DNA of 64,000 bases. It comes from Macromonas bipunctata (lineage in GTDB: Bacteria; Pseudomonadota; Gammaproteobacteria; Burkholderiales; Burkholderiaceae_C). Under the pieces are notes generated by a model. The model was not told the origin of the DNA, did not search any database, and worked only from the letters and a program-made list of their open reading frames with translations. The number at the start of each line of letters is the position of its first letter. Position 1 is the first letter of the stretch. The position numbers and the translations under genes are program-made. This document shows, piece after piece, positions 35,790 through 45,303 of the stretch. The stretch lies in the NCBI RefSeq assembly GCF_002837135.1, contig NZ_NWBQ01000053.1:1-64000 (forward strand), given 5' to 3'.

Positions 35790-36515
35790 TTATTCCACGC
35801 TGCCCGGTGCCGGGGTGCGCGCGAACACAATCGCGCTGACGCTGTGGGCGCCGGCTTCGCGCAAGCGTTGGGCCGCCGCTTGCAGCGTGGTGCCGGTGGT
35901 CATCACGTCGTCCACCAGCAGCACGCGCTGGTGCTGCAACGCACGGCGGTGGCCGGGGTGCAGGGTCAGGGACTGGTGCGCGTTGGCCTGGCGCTCGGCG
36001 GCGCTCAGGGTGTGCTGCACCTGGCTTTGCGGCTGACGCAGCAGCAGGTCGGGCAGGGTGCGGGCGTGGCTGCGGCTGTGGCGGCGCAGGGCGGTGGCCA
36101 GTTCCCAGGCCTGGTTGTAGCCGCGTTCGCGCAGGCGTTCGGCGGTGCTGGGGATGGGCACCAGCAGCGTGGCCTGGCGCAGCAGGGTCTGCGCTTCGGG
36201 CGCTTGCAGCATCCACAACGCAAACTGATGGGCCCAGGCGGGTTGCTGCTGGAACTTGAAGCGTGCCACCAGGTCTGTCCACGGGTAGGCGTAATCGACC
36301 CGCGCCACGCAACGCGCCAGCCAGCGCGGGCTGTTGTCCTCGCGGCAGCGCACGCACAGCTCCAGCCCCGGCGCCATGGGCAAGGCGCAGGCGGGGCAGC
36401 GGTGTTGCAGCGGGGCGAAGGTGCTGTAGCAGTCGGCGCAGACCGGCTGGGCGGGCCAGCGGGCACACACTTCGCACACAGCGGGCCAATGCAGGCGGTG
36501 CAGCAGGTAGAACAT
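35790..36515 (-). CDS. ComF family phosphoribosyltransferase-like protein
   Basis: A 241-residue protein with a four-cysteine zinc ribbon (CEVCARWPAQPVCADC, CPACALP and CVRC further on) followed by a PRTase-type domain with VLLVDDVMTTGTTLQAAAQ. ComF proteins act in natural transformation in some bacteria, but many species with the gene are not known to be competent. It shares its short divergent promoter region with the BioC-like gene. Confidence 0.92.
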   Translation of the reverse strand: MFYLLHRLHWPAVCEVCARWPAQPVCADCYSTFAPLQHRCPACALPMAPGLELCVRCREDNSPRWLARCVARVDYAYPWTDLVARFKFQQQPAWAHQFALWMLQAPEAQTLLRQATLLVPIPSTAERLRERGYNQAWELATALRRHSRSHARTLPDLLLRQPQSQVQHTLSAAERQANAHQSLTLHPGHRRALQHQRVLLVDDVMTTGTTLQAAAQRLREAGAHSVSAIVFARTPAPGSVE

Positions 36516-36600
36516 GGCACGACTATACTGCCCGCCCATGCCCGTGGGGCGCCGCTGGCGCGTGCGGGCCTGTTCTGTTTTTTGTTGTGTGGGGAATGGC

Positions 36601-37530
36601 ATGGACGCTTTTTCTGCCGGGGCCACCGAGCCCCCGGTGCCCGACCTGGACGCCCAGGCGGCGGCGCGCTGGCACGCCCGGGCGCGCGAGGCCAGCCCGT
36701 GGCTGCACGAGGAAATCGGCCGTCGCATGGCCGAGCGCCTGGGCTGGATCAAGCACCCGCCCAAGGCTTGGCTGCACTGGGCGCCGGTGCAGGGCGGCCT
36801 GCAGGCGCACGAGCAGGTGCTGGCGCATTACCCCAAGGTGCCGGTCTGGCTGGCCGGTGAACCCGCGCCGCAGCTGCAGCGCGTCCTGCAGCCGCACAGC
36901 GGTGGCTGGAACCCGCTCAAGCGCTGGCTGGGGCAGGGGCCCAACATCGTGCCCACGTCGGGCACCTTGCCTGCGCCAGTGGACATGCTGTGGGCCAACA
37001 TGGCACTGCACCAGCACGCCCAGCCCAAGGCGCTGCTGGCGCGCTGGCGGGACTGGTTGGCGGTGGACGGCTTTTTGATGTTCTCCTGCCTGGGGCCCGA
37101 CACCCTGCGCGAACTGCGCGACGTGTACGCCCGGCACGGCTGGCCCCAGCCGCACCACCCCTATACCGACATGCACGACTGGGGCGACATGCTGGTCGAG
37201 ACCGGCTTTGCCGAGCCCGTGATGGACATGGAACGCCTGACGCTGACCTACCCCAGCGCCGAGCGCCTGTTGCAAGACTTGCGCGAAGGGGGCCGCAACT
37301 GCCACGCGGCCCGCTTTGGCGCCTTGCGCGGCAAGCGCTGGCGCCAGGCGCTGCTGCAGGCATTGGAAACCGGCCTGCCCCGCACCGCCGACGGCCAGTT
37401 GCAAGTCACGGTGGAGGTGATCTACGGCCACGCCTTCCGGGGCATGCCCAAGGCCAAGCTGGCCGAGTCCAGCAGCATCTCGATGCAGGACATGCGCACC
37501 ATGCTGCGCCAGCCCCCGCCGGGGCGCTGA
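36601..37530 (+). CDS. BioC-like malonyl-ACP methyltransferase family protein
   Basis: A 309-residue class I methyltransferase-like protein. It contains VDMLWANMALHQHAQPKALL and FLMFSCLGPDTLRELR, the typical BioC region after the SAM motif, where BioC methylates malonyl-ACP to start biotin synthesis. The SAM glycine loop is replaced by a poorly matching segment (residues 60-100), so activity is uncertain. The ATG at 36601 has GGGGAA upstream; a longer start at 36514 would overlap the comF start. No other bio genes are present here. Confidence 0.75.
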   Translation: MDAFSAGATEPPVPDLDAQAAARWHARAREASPWLHEEIGRRMAERLGWIKHPPKAWLHWAPVQGGLQAHEQVLAHYPKVPVWLAGEPAPQLQRVLQPHSGGWNPLKRWLGQGPNIVPTSGTLPAPVDMLWANMALHQHAQPKALLARWRDWLAVDGFLMFSCLGPDTLRELRDVYARHGWPQPHHPYTDMHDWGDMLVETGFAEPVMDMERLTLTYPSAERLLQDLREGGRNCHAARFGALRGKRWRQALLQALETGLPRTADGQLQVTVEVIYGHAFRGMPKAKLAESSSISMQDMRTMLRQPPPGR

Positions 37531-37691
37531 GCCGCGCCGCGCCAGCGTCAATCTGCACCAAAAAACCGGTCTTTCAGTCCATGAATATCAGAAATCCGTT
37601 GCCGTCTCTCTGCGCCAGCCGGGCAAGTGTCGCAGCTCCCCAATCGGCTGCGAATCGCTGCCACGCGCTGCATGCAGATGTTGCTGTAAAT

Positions 37692-38300
37692 GTGAACCGC
37701 CGCCGCCTGTTGCAGGCTGGCCTTCTGGCCGCCATGACCGCTGGCGGTGTGCTGGCGCTGGCGGGCTGCGGTGACAAGCCCTCCGCCTTCAGCGGCATCG
37801 ACATCACCGGCGCCGACTACGCCACCGCGTTCCAGCTCACCGACCACAACGGCCGGCCGCGCACGCTGGCCGACTTCCGGGGCAAGGTGGTGGTGCTGTT
37901 CTTTGGCTACACCCAGTGCCCCGACGTGTGCCCCACCTCGCTGTCGGAGCTGGCGCAAGCCAAGCAGCTGCTGGGCGCCGATGGCGACAAGCTGCAAGGC
38001 CTGTTCGTCAGCGTCGATCCGGAACGCGACACGCCCGAGATCATGAAGGCCTACATGACCAACTTTGACCCCACCTTCCTGGCGCTGTACCCGCCGCCGG
38101 GGCAGCTGGCGGCGCTGGCCAAGGCGTTCAAGGTCTACTACAAGAAGGTCGATGGCCCCACGCCCACCAGCTACACCCTGGACCACACGGCGGGCAGCTA
38201 CATCTACGACCCACAGGGGCGGCTGCGTGTGTTCCACCGCTACGGCACCGGCGCCGCTGCCCTGGTGGCCGACTTGAAGCAACTGCTGGCTGGCGCCTGA
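37692..38300 (+). CDS. SCO1/SenC family copper chaperone lipoprotein
   Basis: A 202-residue protein that delivers copper to the CuA site of cytochrome c oxidase. The CPDVCP motif (C76, C80) and H165 in LDHTAGSY are the copper ligands on a thioredoxin fold. I propose the GTG at 37692: it gives a short basic n-region, a hydrophobic core and a lipobox ending LAGC (C26). The ATG at 37581 would add 37 residues that spoil this signal. No cox genes are adjacent. Confidence 0.88.
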   Translation: MNRRRLLQAGLLAAMTAGGVLALAGCGDKPSAFSGIDITGADYATAFQLTDHNGRPRTLADFRGKVVVLFFGYTQCPDVCPTSLSELAQAKQLLGADGDKLQGLFVSVDPERDTPEIMKAYMTNFDPTFLALYPPPGQLAALAKAFKVYYKKVDGPTPTSYTLDHTAGSYIYDPQGRLRVFHRYGTGAAALVADLKQLLAGA

Positions 38301-38351
38301 AATTCGGCACCCTGGCTCTCTGCGGCAGTGCAGGGGCGCACGGGTGGCGGG

Positions 38352-41036
38352 TCAGCGGCTGGCGTCCTGTGCCACCTTTTTCAGCGCATACAGGGCCTCC
38401 AGCGCCTCGCGCGGGCTCAGGGCGTCGGGGTCGATGCGGGCCAGCGCCTCCTCCACCGCGCTGGGTTCCGGCAAGGCTGCCTCGGGCGGGGGCGCAAACA
38501 GATCCACTTGGGCCTGTGCATTGGCGCTGTGCGCCTCCAGGGCCTCCAGCGTACGCCGCGCCTGCTGCACCACGCTGCCGGGCACGCCCGCCAGCCGCGC
38601 CACCTGCACGCCGTAGCTGCGGCTGGCGGGGCCGGGCTCGATCTGGTGCAAAAACACAATGTCGTGGCCCGCGCCTTCCACTGCGCTCACGTGCACGTTG
38701 CGCGCCGCGTGGTGCCGGGCCGGAAATGCGGTCAACTCAAAATAATGCGTGGCAAACAGCGTGAAGGCCTGGGTCTTGTCGTGCAAGTGGCTGGCAATCG
38801 CGCTGGCCAGCGCCAGACCGTCAAAGGTGGAGGTGCCGCGCCCGATCTCGTCCATCAGCACCAGGCTGTGCGCGCTGGCGCTGTGCAGAATCTGTGCCGC
38901 CTCGGTCATCTCCAGCATGAAGGTGGATTGCGCGTTGGCCAGGTCGTCGGCGGCGCCAATGCGGGTGTGGATGGCGTCCAGCGGCCCCAGGTGGCAACTT
39001 TGCGCGGGCACGTAACTGCCCATGCTGCCCAGCAGCGCGATCAGCGCCACCTGCCGCATATAGGTCGATTTGCCGCCCATGTTGGGCCCGGTGATGATCT
39101 GCAGCCGCGCCCTGGGCCCGAGTTCGGCGTCGTTGGGCACGAACGTGCCGGCGCCGGTTTCCTGCATCCGCGCTTCCACCACCGGATGTCGCCCCGCCCG
39201 GATGTGGATGCCGGGCTCGGGCGTGAATTCCGGCGCGCACCATTGCAGCGTCAGCGAGCGTTCGGCCAGCGCGCACAGGGCGTCCAGCTGCGCCAGCGCG
39301 CGCGCCAGCGTGCCCAGCGGGCCGATGAACGCCTGCAGTTCGTCCAGCAGCCCGTCGTAGAGCCATTTCTCGCGCGCCAGGGCTCGTTCCTGCGCACTCA
39401 GGGCCTTGTCCTCAAACGCCTTGAGCTCGGGCGTGATGAAGCGTTCGGCGTTCTTCAGCGTCTGGCGGCGGCGGTAGTCGTCGGGCACTTTGTCGAGCTG
39501 GCCCTGCGTCACTTCAATGTAGAAGCCATGCACCTTGTTGAACTGCACCCGCAGGTTGGCAATGCCGGTGCGGGCGCGTTCGCGCGCTTCCAGCGCCAGC
39601 AAAAAGCCGTCGCAGTTGGTCTGGATGGCGCGCAGTTCGTCCAGTTCGGCGTCAAAGCCGTGGTTGATGACGCCGCCATCGCGCACCAGCGCCGCCGGTT
39701 CCGGTAGCAGCGCGCGTTGCAGCAGGTCGGCGCAGCCAGTGGGTGGCTGCAGGTCGCGGGCCAGCTGCACCAGCAAGGGCAGGGCGGTGGTGTTGGTGCT
39801 GTCGGTCGTCTCGGGTGCGTCGCTTGGCAGGGCTGGTTGCAAGCCAGCGGCCAGGCGTTGCGCTTGCTCCAGCGTGGCGCCCAGCCCCACCAGCTCGCGC
39901 GGCCGCACCTGGCGCAGCGCCGCCCGCGCGGTGATGCGTTCCACGTCCGCCGCGCCTTTCAGCGCCTGGCGCAGCGGCTCCCACCACCCGCCGCGCAGGG
40001 TGGTGATGGCCTGCAGCCGTTGCTGGGCCGGGCCGCGGTCGCGCGGTGGCTCCAGCAGCCAGCGCTTGAGCTGGCGGCTGCCCATGCCGGTCTGGCAGGT
40101 GTCGAGCAGCGAGAACAGCGTCGGCGCGGCCTCGCCGCGCAGCGTCTGCGTCAGTTCCAGGTTGCGCCGCGTGGTGGCGGGCAGGTCGATCCATTCCTGT
40201 GGCCGCGCCACCTGCAACTGACGCACATGGGCCAGGGCGCGGCCCTGGGTGTGTTCGGCGTAGTCCAGCAGGGCCGATGCCGCCGCGTGCGCGTGCGGCA
40301 GCTCCTGCGCCTGCCACGCCGCCAGGCTGGCCGCTTGCAGCTGCTCGCACAGCTTTCGCTGGCCCAGACCGGCGTCAAACGCCCACGCCGGGCGCAGCGC
40401 CAGGCTCAGACGGCTGTGCGCGCCGTGGCCGCTCAACGCGGGCCATTGGCGTTGCAGCTCTTGCAGTTGCTGTTCCAGCGCGGGCGTGAGGTCGGCGCTG
40501 TGCAGCAGCTCGCTGGGGCCGATGTGCGTGATCCAGGCCTGCAGCTCGTCCAGCGGGCACTGCGCCAGATGCACCACGCCTTGCGTCACGCTCAGCCACG
40601 CCAGGCCGCAGGTGGCGCGCGGGCCCGCGTGCAGTGCCAGCAGCACCGACTCGCTCTTGTCGTGCAGCAACTCGCTGTCGGTCAGCGTGCCGGGCGTCAC
40701 CACCCGCACCACCTTGCGCTCCACCGGGCCCTTGCTGGTGGCCGGGTCGCCTATCTGCTCGCAGATGGCCACCGATTCGCCCAGCTTGATCAGCCGCGCC
40801 AGATACGTCTCCAGCGCGTGGAAGGGCACCCCCGCCATCACCACCGGCTCGCCCGCCGACTGGCCGCGCCGCGTCAGCGTGATGTCGAGCAGCCGCGCCG
40901 CCTTCTCAGCGTCGTCCCAGAACAGTTCGTAAAAATCCCCCATGCGGTACAGCAGCAGCGTGTCGGGGTAGTCGGCCTTCAGGCGCAGGTACTGCGCCAT
41001 CATCGGGGTGTGGTTCTTGGCGTCGTCGCGCGGCAT
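38352..41036 (-). CDS. mutS: DNA mismatch repair protein MutS
   Basis: An 894-residue mismatch sensor and ATPase. The mismatch-binding F-x-E motif is at F35-Y36-E37 in MGDFYELF, Walker A is [13 protein letters not shown], and the signature ends with [17 protein letters not shown]. The C-terminal tail ([15 protein letters not shown]) is the tetramerisation region. The ATG at 41036 is the family start ([17 protein letters not shown]); the upstream open frame to 41252 is non-coding. Confidence 0.98.
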   Translation of the reverse strand: MPRDDAKNHTPMMAQYLRLKADYPDTLLLYRMGDFYELFWDDAEKAARLLDITLTRRGQSAGEPVVMAGVPFHALETYLARLIKLGESVAICEQIGDPATSKGPVERKVVRVVTPGTLTDSELLHDKSESVLLALHAGPRATCGLAWLSVTQGVVHLAQCPLDELQAWITHIGPSELLHSADLTPALEQQLQELQRQWPALSGHGAHSRLSLALRPAWAFDAGLGQRKLCEQLQAASLAAWQAQELPHAHAAASALLDYAEHTQGRALAHVRQLQVARPQEWIDLPATTRRNLELTQTLRGEAAPTLFSLLDTCQTGMGSRQLKRWLLEPPRDRGPAQQRLQAITTLRGGWWEPLRQALKGAADVERITARAALRQVRPRELVGLGATLEQAQRLAAGLQPALPSDAPETTDSTNTTALPLLVQLARDLQPPTGCADLLQRALLPEPAALVRDGGVINHGFDAELDELRAIQTNCDGFLLALEARERARTGIANLRVQFNKVHGFYIEVTQGQLDKVPDDYRRRQTLKNAERFITPELKAFEDKALSAQERALAREKWLYDGLLDELQAFIGPLGTLARALAQLDALCALAERSLTLQWCAPEFTPEPGIHIRAGRHPVVEARMQETGAGTFVPNDAELGPRARLQIITGPNMGGKSTYMRQVALIALLGSMGSYVPAQSCHLGPLDAIHTRIGAADDLANAQSTFMLEMTEAAQILHSASAHSLVLMDEIGRGTSTFDGLALASAIASHLHDKTQAFTLFATHYFELTAFPARHHAARNVHVSAVEGAGHDIVFLHQIEPGPASRSYGVQVARLAGVPGSVVQQARRTLEALEAHSANAQAQVDLFAPPPEAALPEPSAVEEALARIDPDALSPREALEALYALKKVAQDASR

Positions 41037-41295
41037 GGTGGTTCCGACCAGAAAACGGTTGCAAAAAGTCAAAAAGCGTATCAAATCCCACCGCATCCAG
41101 GCAGGCCGCCGATACGAATGGATACAAGAGCGGGTGCAGTGACTAGGGTTTTTACCGATACAAAGCTGTAGGTTGATGGTGAATTTCTCTGTATTATTCG
41201 CACAACTTTCCAGCGTAAGACTGCGTAAGAAAAAACGCTGCCATCCCCCCATTGTCGGGGCTGGCGGTGTCCCAAGACCCTAGGAGACCTTTTCA

Positions 41296-42330
41296 ATGAA
41301 GCAAATCGCGAAACTGACCGCCATCGGCGCTGTGCTGGCTGGCTCCGCATTCGCCGTCCAAGCCCAGGAAACCATCACCCTCAAGGTGCACCACTTCCTC
41401 AACGCCAGCACCGTGCAGCACACCAAGATGCTGGGCGGCTGGTGCGAGAACGTGACCAAGGAATCCGGCGGCAAGATCAAGTGCAACATCTTCCCCTCCA
41501 TGCAGCTCGGCGGCACCCCGGCCCAGCTGTACGACCAAGCCAAGAACGGCGTGGTGGACGTGGTCTGGACGGGCCCCAGCTATAACGCTGGCCGTTTCCC
41601 CAAGATGGAAGTGTTCGAACTGCCCTTCATAATGACCAACGCCGAGGCCACCAGCCGCGCCGCGTGGGATTACTACGAAAAGCACGGCAAAGAAGAATTC
41701 AAGGACGTGAAGGTGCTGGGTGTGCACGTGCATGGCCCGGGCAACATCTTCACCGCCAACAAGCAGATCAAGACCATGGCCGACATGAAGGGCCTCAAGC
41801 TGCGCGCCCCGACCCGCATGGTCACCAAGCTGCTGGCCAGCATGGGTGCGGTGCCGGTGGGTGTGCCGGTGCCAGCCATTCCTGATGCCCTGTCCAAGGG
41901 TGTGTTGGATGGTGCCGTGATTCCGTACGAAGTGGCGCCTTCCATCAAGATCGACGAGCTGACCAAGTTCACCGCCGAGACCGATCGCACCCAGCCCAGC
42001 CTGTACACCACCCTGTTCGTGTTTGCCATGAACAAGGCCAAGTACGAAGGCCTGTCGCCTGAGCTCAAGAAAGTCATCGACAAGAACTCCGGCATTGAAG
42101 TGTCGGCCTTCCTGGGCAAGACCCAGGCCGGCAACGACGCACCGGGCAAGGAAAAGATCCTGGCCGCCAAGAACACCATCACCGTGATCCCGAAGGCCGA
42201 GCTGGACAACTGGCGCAAGGCTTCCCTGTCGGTGGAACAGGACTGGATCAAGGAAATTGGCAAGAAGGGTGCCGATGGCAATGCCCTGCTGAGCGATGCC
42301 CGTGCCCTGATCCAGAAGCACACCAAGTAA
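41296..42330 (+). CDS. TRAP transporter solute-binding protein, DctP family
   Basis: A 344-residue periplasmic binding protein. The signal peptide ends at VQAQ near residue 24, followed by ITLKVHHFLNASTVQH and the ligand-binding core, including LKLRAPTRMVTKLL with the conserved Arg that binds a carboxylate. The ligand is therefore an organic acid of unknown identity. The membrane subunits (dctQ, dctM) are absent on both sides, so this is an orphan binding protein. The 259-bp region upstream of it contains three copies of a GATAC(A/G)A-type element at 41113-41163. Confidence 0.92.
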   Translation: MKQIAKLTAIGAVLAGSAFAVQAQETITLKVHHFLNASTVQHTKMLGGWCENVTKESGGKIKCNIFPSMQLGGTPAQLYDQAKNGVVDVVWTGPSYNAGRFPKMEVFELPFIMTNAEATSRAAWDYYEKHGKEEFKDVKVLGVHVHGPGNIFTANKQIKTMADMKGLKLRAPTRMVTKLLASMGAVPVGVPVPAIPDALSKGVLDGAVIPYEVAPSIKIDELTKFTAETDRTQPSLYTTLFVFAMNKAKYEGLSPELKKVIDKNSGIEVSAFLGKTQAGNDAPGKEKILAAKNTITVIPKAELDNWRKASLSVEQDWIKEIGKKGADGNALLSDARALIQKHTK

Positions 42331-42378
42331 GCACACGCTGCTGCGGTTGCTGCGTCCCCCCGGGGGCAGCAACCACCT

Positions 42379-42406
42379 AAAAAAGGAGGCCTTGGCCTCC
42401 TTTTTT
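42379..42406. terminator. Bidirectional Rho-independent terminator
   Basis: GGAGGCC and GGCCTCC form a stem around two T residues, flanked by six A residues on the left and six T residues on the right. It lies between the TRAP binding-protein gene and suhB, which converge here. Confidence 0.93.
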
Positions 42407-42436
42407 GCGTTTGTATGTATTCAGCCTGGCAGCAGG

Positions 42437-43420
42437 TCAGAACGGTGCGTCGTCCGGTGCCACGGTGGGGCTGGTGTCGCTGGCTTGTGCTTCAGTGGTG
42501 GCCGGTGCGGCGGTACTGGTGCTGTCGGTGGCATCGGTGGCAGCGGTCAGGGTGCCGGGGGCGGGCTGCTGCAGGGCCTGGCGCACGGCGGCCTTGTCGC
42601 CCGCGTCGGCAAACTTGCTGTACTTGCCCAGCAGGCCCACCAGCTGGCCGTAGATGCGCGGGTTGCCCGCCAGGCATTCCTTCTGTTCCAGAAAGTCGGC
42701 CTCGCCGGTAAAGTTGCCAATCAGGCCGCCGGCCTCGGTCACCAGCAAGGAGCCGGCGGCCACATCCCACGGACTCAGGCCCGTTTCAAAAAAGCCATCG
42801 GCAAAGCCAGCCGCCACGTAGGCCAGGTCCAGCGCGGCCGCACCCGGGCGGCGCACGGCGGCCACCTTGGGCATCACGTCCTGCAGCATGCTCATGTAGG
42901 TCTGGAACTGATCGCCCGGGCGGAACGGAAAACCGGTGCTGACCAGGCAATCGCGCAGCATGGTGCGCTTGGCCACGCGGATGCGGCGGTCGTTCATGTA
43001 CGCGCCACGGCCCTTGGTGGCACAGAACAGGTCGTTGCGGCTGGGGTCGTACACCACGGCCTGCTCGATCTTGCCGTCGTACATCAGCGCAATGCTGACG
43101 CAATAGACCGGGAAGCCGTGGATGAAGTTGGTGGTGCCATCGAGCGGGTCGATGATCCACATGTGGCGCTTGCCGCTGCCCCGGCCCTCGCGCTTGCCCG
43201 ACTCCTCGGCCCAGATGCCGTGGTCGGGGTAGGCCTGCAGCAGCGTCTCGATGATGATGTCCTCCGCCGCCTTGTCCACCTCGGTCACGAAGTCGTTGGT
43301 CTGTTTGGCGGCCACGCGTACCGACTCGACGTCGAGCGCGGCACGGTTGATGATGGCGCCAGCGGCGCGTGCGGCCTTGATGGCCACGTTGAGCATGGGG
43401 TGCAGGTGTGCAGAGGACAT
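42437..43420 (-). CDS. suhB: Inositol monophosphatase family protein SuhB
   Basis: A 327-residue magnesium-dependent phosphatase. In E. coli SuhB is also a factor in rRNA transcription antitermination. Motifs: [23 protein letters not shown] and [15 protein letters not shown], which hold the metal and phosphate ligands. The C-terminal 45 residues are a Thr/Ala/Pro/Asp-rich tail that the standard protein lacks. The start at 43420 ([15 protein letters not shown]) matches relatives; MLNVA at 43396 is possible. It is divergent from trmJ, 85 bp apart. Confidence 0.95.
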   Translation of the reverse strand: MSSAHLHPMLNVAIKAARAAGAIINRAALDVESVRVAAKQTNDFVTEVDKAAEDIIIETLLQAYPDHGIWAEESGKREGRGSGKRHMWIIDPLDGTTNFIHGFPVYCVSIALMYDGKIEQAVVYDPSRNDLFCATKGRGAYMNDRRIRVAKRTMLRDCLVSTGFPFRPGDQFQTYMSMLQDVMPKVAAVRRPGAAALDLAYVAAGFADGFFETGLSPWDVAAGSLLVTEAGGLIGNFTGEADFLEQKECLAGNPRIYGQLVGLLGKYSKFADAGDKAAVRQALQQPAPGTLTAATDATDSTSTAAPATTEAQASDTSPTVAPDDAPF

Positions 43421-43505
43421 AAATTGTGGGAAGGAGCAAAATAAGCTGCGCGATGACAGCGACAATCTGCCCATTCTACCGATGCCCGCCCGCCAGCGCA
43501 ACGCC

Positions 43506-44288
43506 ATGAGCCAGCCCATTCCGACCCGCTTCATCCTGATTGAAACCAGCCACGCCGGCAACGTCGGGGCCGTGGCGCGCGCCATCAAAGTGATGGGCTT
43601 TGACGACCTGGTGCTGGTGCGCCCGCGCTGGCCCGACGTGCTGCAGCGCGAGGAAACTGTGCAACGCAGCAGCGGCGCCACCGACGTGCTGGCCCGCGCC
43701 CGCGTGGTGGAGTCGCTGGACGAGGCGCTCGACGGCATGTCGCACCTGTGCGCCACCGCCATGACGCCGCGCGACTTCGGCCCGCCCACCCGCGCCCCGC
43801 GCGAACACCTAGGCGCGCTGCTGCAGTCCGCACAGCTGGGGGCTGGGCCTGTGCCCACCGGCGTGGCCTTCCTGTTCGGTTGCGAACGCTTTGGCATGAA
43901 GAACGACGACGTGTACCGTTGCCACGTCTGCCTGCGCATCCCCACCGACCCCGACTTCGGCTCGCTCAATCTGGCGGCGGCGGTGCAGCTCATCGCCTAC
44001 GACTGGCGCCAGGCACTGGGCGGCTTTGTTGCACCCGCCGGTGCGGCCGCTCCAGCCGCTGCCGTTGCAGCGCACCAGCCCGCCGACGCCCAGGCCGTGG
44101 CGGGCCTGCTGGCGCACTGGGCCGAGGCCCTGGTGGCGGTCGATTTCCTCGACCCCGCCGCGCCCAAGAAGCTCATGCCACGCCTGAACCAGCTCTTCAA
44201 CCGCGCCCAGCCCAGCGCCGAGGAAATCCACATCCTGCGTGGGGTGGCGCGCGCCATGCTGCAGACCGCCCGGCGCGCGCCCCGCTAG
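43506..44288 (+). CDS. trmJ: tRNA (cytidine/uridine-2'-O-)-methyltransferase TrmJ
   Basis: A SPOUT-class methyltransferase of 260 residues that modifies position 32 of t[35 protein letters not shown] and [15 protein letters not shown] are its knot motifs; the C-terminal region contains an Ala-rich insert. I prefer the ATG at 43506; 43482 is also in frame. The divergent suhB neighbour is conserved in many Proteobacteria, as is cysE downstream. Confidence 0.94.
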   Translation: MSQPIPTRFILIETSHAGNVGAVARAIKVMGFDDLVLVRPRWPDVLQREETVQRSSGATDVLARARVVESLDEALDGMSHLCATAMTPRDFGPPTRAPREHLGALLQSAQLGAGPVPTGVAFLFGCERFGMKNDDVYRCHVCLRIPTDPDFGSLNLAAAVQLIAYDWRQALGGFVAPAGAAAPAAAVAAHQPADAQAVAGLLAHWAEALVAVDFLDPAAPKKLMPRLNQLFNRAQPSAEEIHILRGVARAMLQTARRAPR

Positions 44289-44323
44289 ACTCCCCCGTCT
44301 GTGTTGCCCACCACCGTCCGCCC

Positions 44324-45091
44324 ATGTTTGCCCGCCTCAAATCCGACATCGACTGCATCCTGGAACGCGACCCCGCCGCGCGCACGCGCTGGGAGGTGCT
44401 GACCTGCTACCCCGGGCTGCACGCCATCTGGTGGCACCGGCTGGCGCACGCCTGCTGGCGGCGCGGCTGGCGCTGGCTGGGGCGCTTCCTGGCGCACCTG
44501 TCGCGCTGGCTCACGGGCATCGAGATCCACCCCGGTGCGCAAATTGGCCAGCGCGTGTTCATCGACCACGGCATGGGCGTCGTGATAGGTGAAACCGCCG
44601 AGATTGGCGATGGCTGCACCATCTACCACGGCGTCACGCTGGGCGGCACCTCACTGTACAAAGGCACCAAGCGCCACCCCACGCTGGGGCGCGACGTGGT
44701 GGTGGGCGCCGGGGCCAAGGTGCTGGGCGGCTTCACGGTCGGCGATGGCGCCAAGGTGGGCTCCAACGCCGTCGTCACCAAGCCCGTGCCGCCCGGGGCC
44801 ACCGCCGTGGGCAACCCGGCGCGCATCATCCAGGCCGAGGCCGACGCCAAGCGCGAGGAAGTGGCCTCGCGCATGGGTTTCTCCGCCTACGGTGTGACGC
44901 AGAACGACGACCCGCTGGCCCAAGCCCTGCGTGGCCTGATCGACAACGCCGCCGGACAAGATCACCAGATTGCGCTGCTGTGGCAGGCCATCGAAAGCCT
45001 GTCCTGCCCGCGCCGGGGCGACTTGCCCGCCGATGCCGCGCGCGCCGAACACTTTGAAGCCGATCGCCTGAGCAAACTGGTGCGCGATTAG
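44324..45091 (+). CDS. cysE: Serine O-acetyltransferase
   Basis: Makes O-acetylserine, the precursor of cysteine, from serine and acetyl-CoA. The 255-residue protein has the left-handed beta-helix hexapeptide repeats ([26 protein letters not shown]) with catalytic His and Asp, and the C-terminal segment [19 protein letters not shown]. It starts 36 bp after trmJ. Confidence 0.97.
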   Translation: MFARLKSDIDCILERDPAARTRWEVLTCYPGLHAIWWHRLAHACWRRGWRWLGRFLAHLSRWLTGIEIHPGAQIGQRVFIDHGMGVVIGETAEIGDGCTIYHGVTLGGTSLYKGTKRHPTLGRDVVVGAGAKVLGGFTVGDGAKVGSNAVVTKPVPPGATAVGNPARIIQAEADAKREEVASRMGFSAYGVTQNDDPLAQALRGLIDNAAGQDHQIALLWQAIESLSCPRRGDLPADAARAEHFEADRLSKLVRD

Positions 45092-45113
45092 CTTTACAAT
45101 CTCTGTTTTTAGC

Positions 45114-45139
45114 GTCTGGCTTTTCGCCACAAGCCAGAC
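45114..45139. other. 9-bp hairpin between cysE and tRNA-Leu
   Basis: GTCTGGCTT and AAGCCAGAC pair around 8 bases. There is no T-run after it on either strand, so a standard intrinsic terminator is not supported. It may protect the cysE 3' end or mark the tRNA leader. Confidence 0.5.
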
Positions 45140-45151
45140 AGCGGTTCCCCA

Positions 45152-45238
45152 GCGCGGGTGGCGAAATTGGTAGACGCACCAGGTTTAGGTCCTGACGCCA
45201 GCAATGGTGTGGGGGTTCGAGTCCCCCCCCGCGCACCA
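45152..45238 (+). tRNA. tRNA-Leu (anticodon UAG)
   Basis: 87 nt with a long variable arm, as in leucine tRNAs. The acceptor GCGCGGG pairs with CCCGCGC, and ACCA is encoded. The anticodon loop TTTAGGT reads UAG. The T loop GGTTCGAGTCC is standard. The first base pair of the anticodon stem is a C27-A43 mismatch, where E. coli has C-G. Confidence 0.96.
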
Positions 45239-45303
45239 CACAACGGCACGAACACCAGGGCGCCAGCCAGGCGGTTGGCGCCCATTCATATCTGGAGAAA
45301 ACC

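Noticed and set aside
38352-41252. 966-residue form of MutS
   Set aside because: The N-terminal 72 residues before [11 protein letters not shown] do not resemble MutS and lack a ribosome site.
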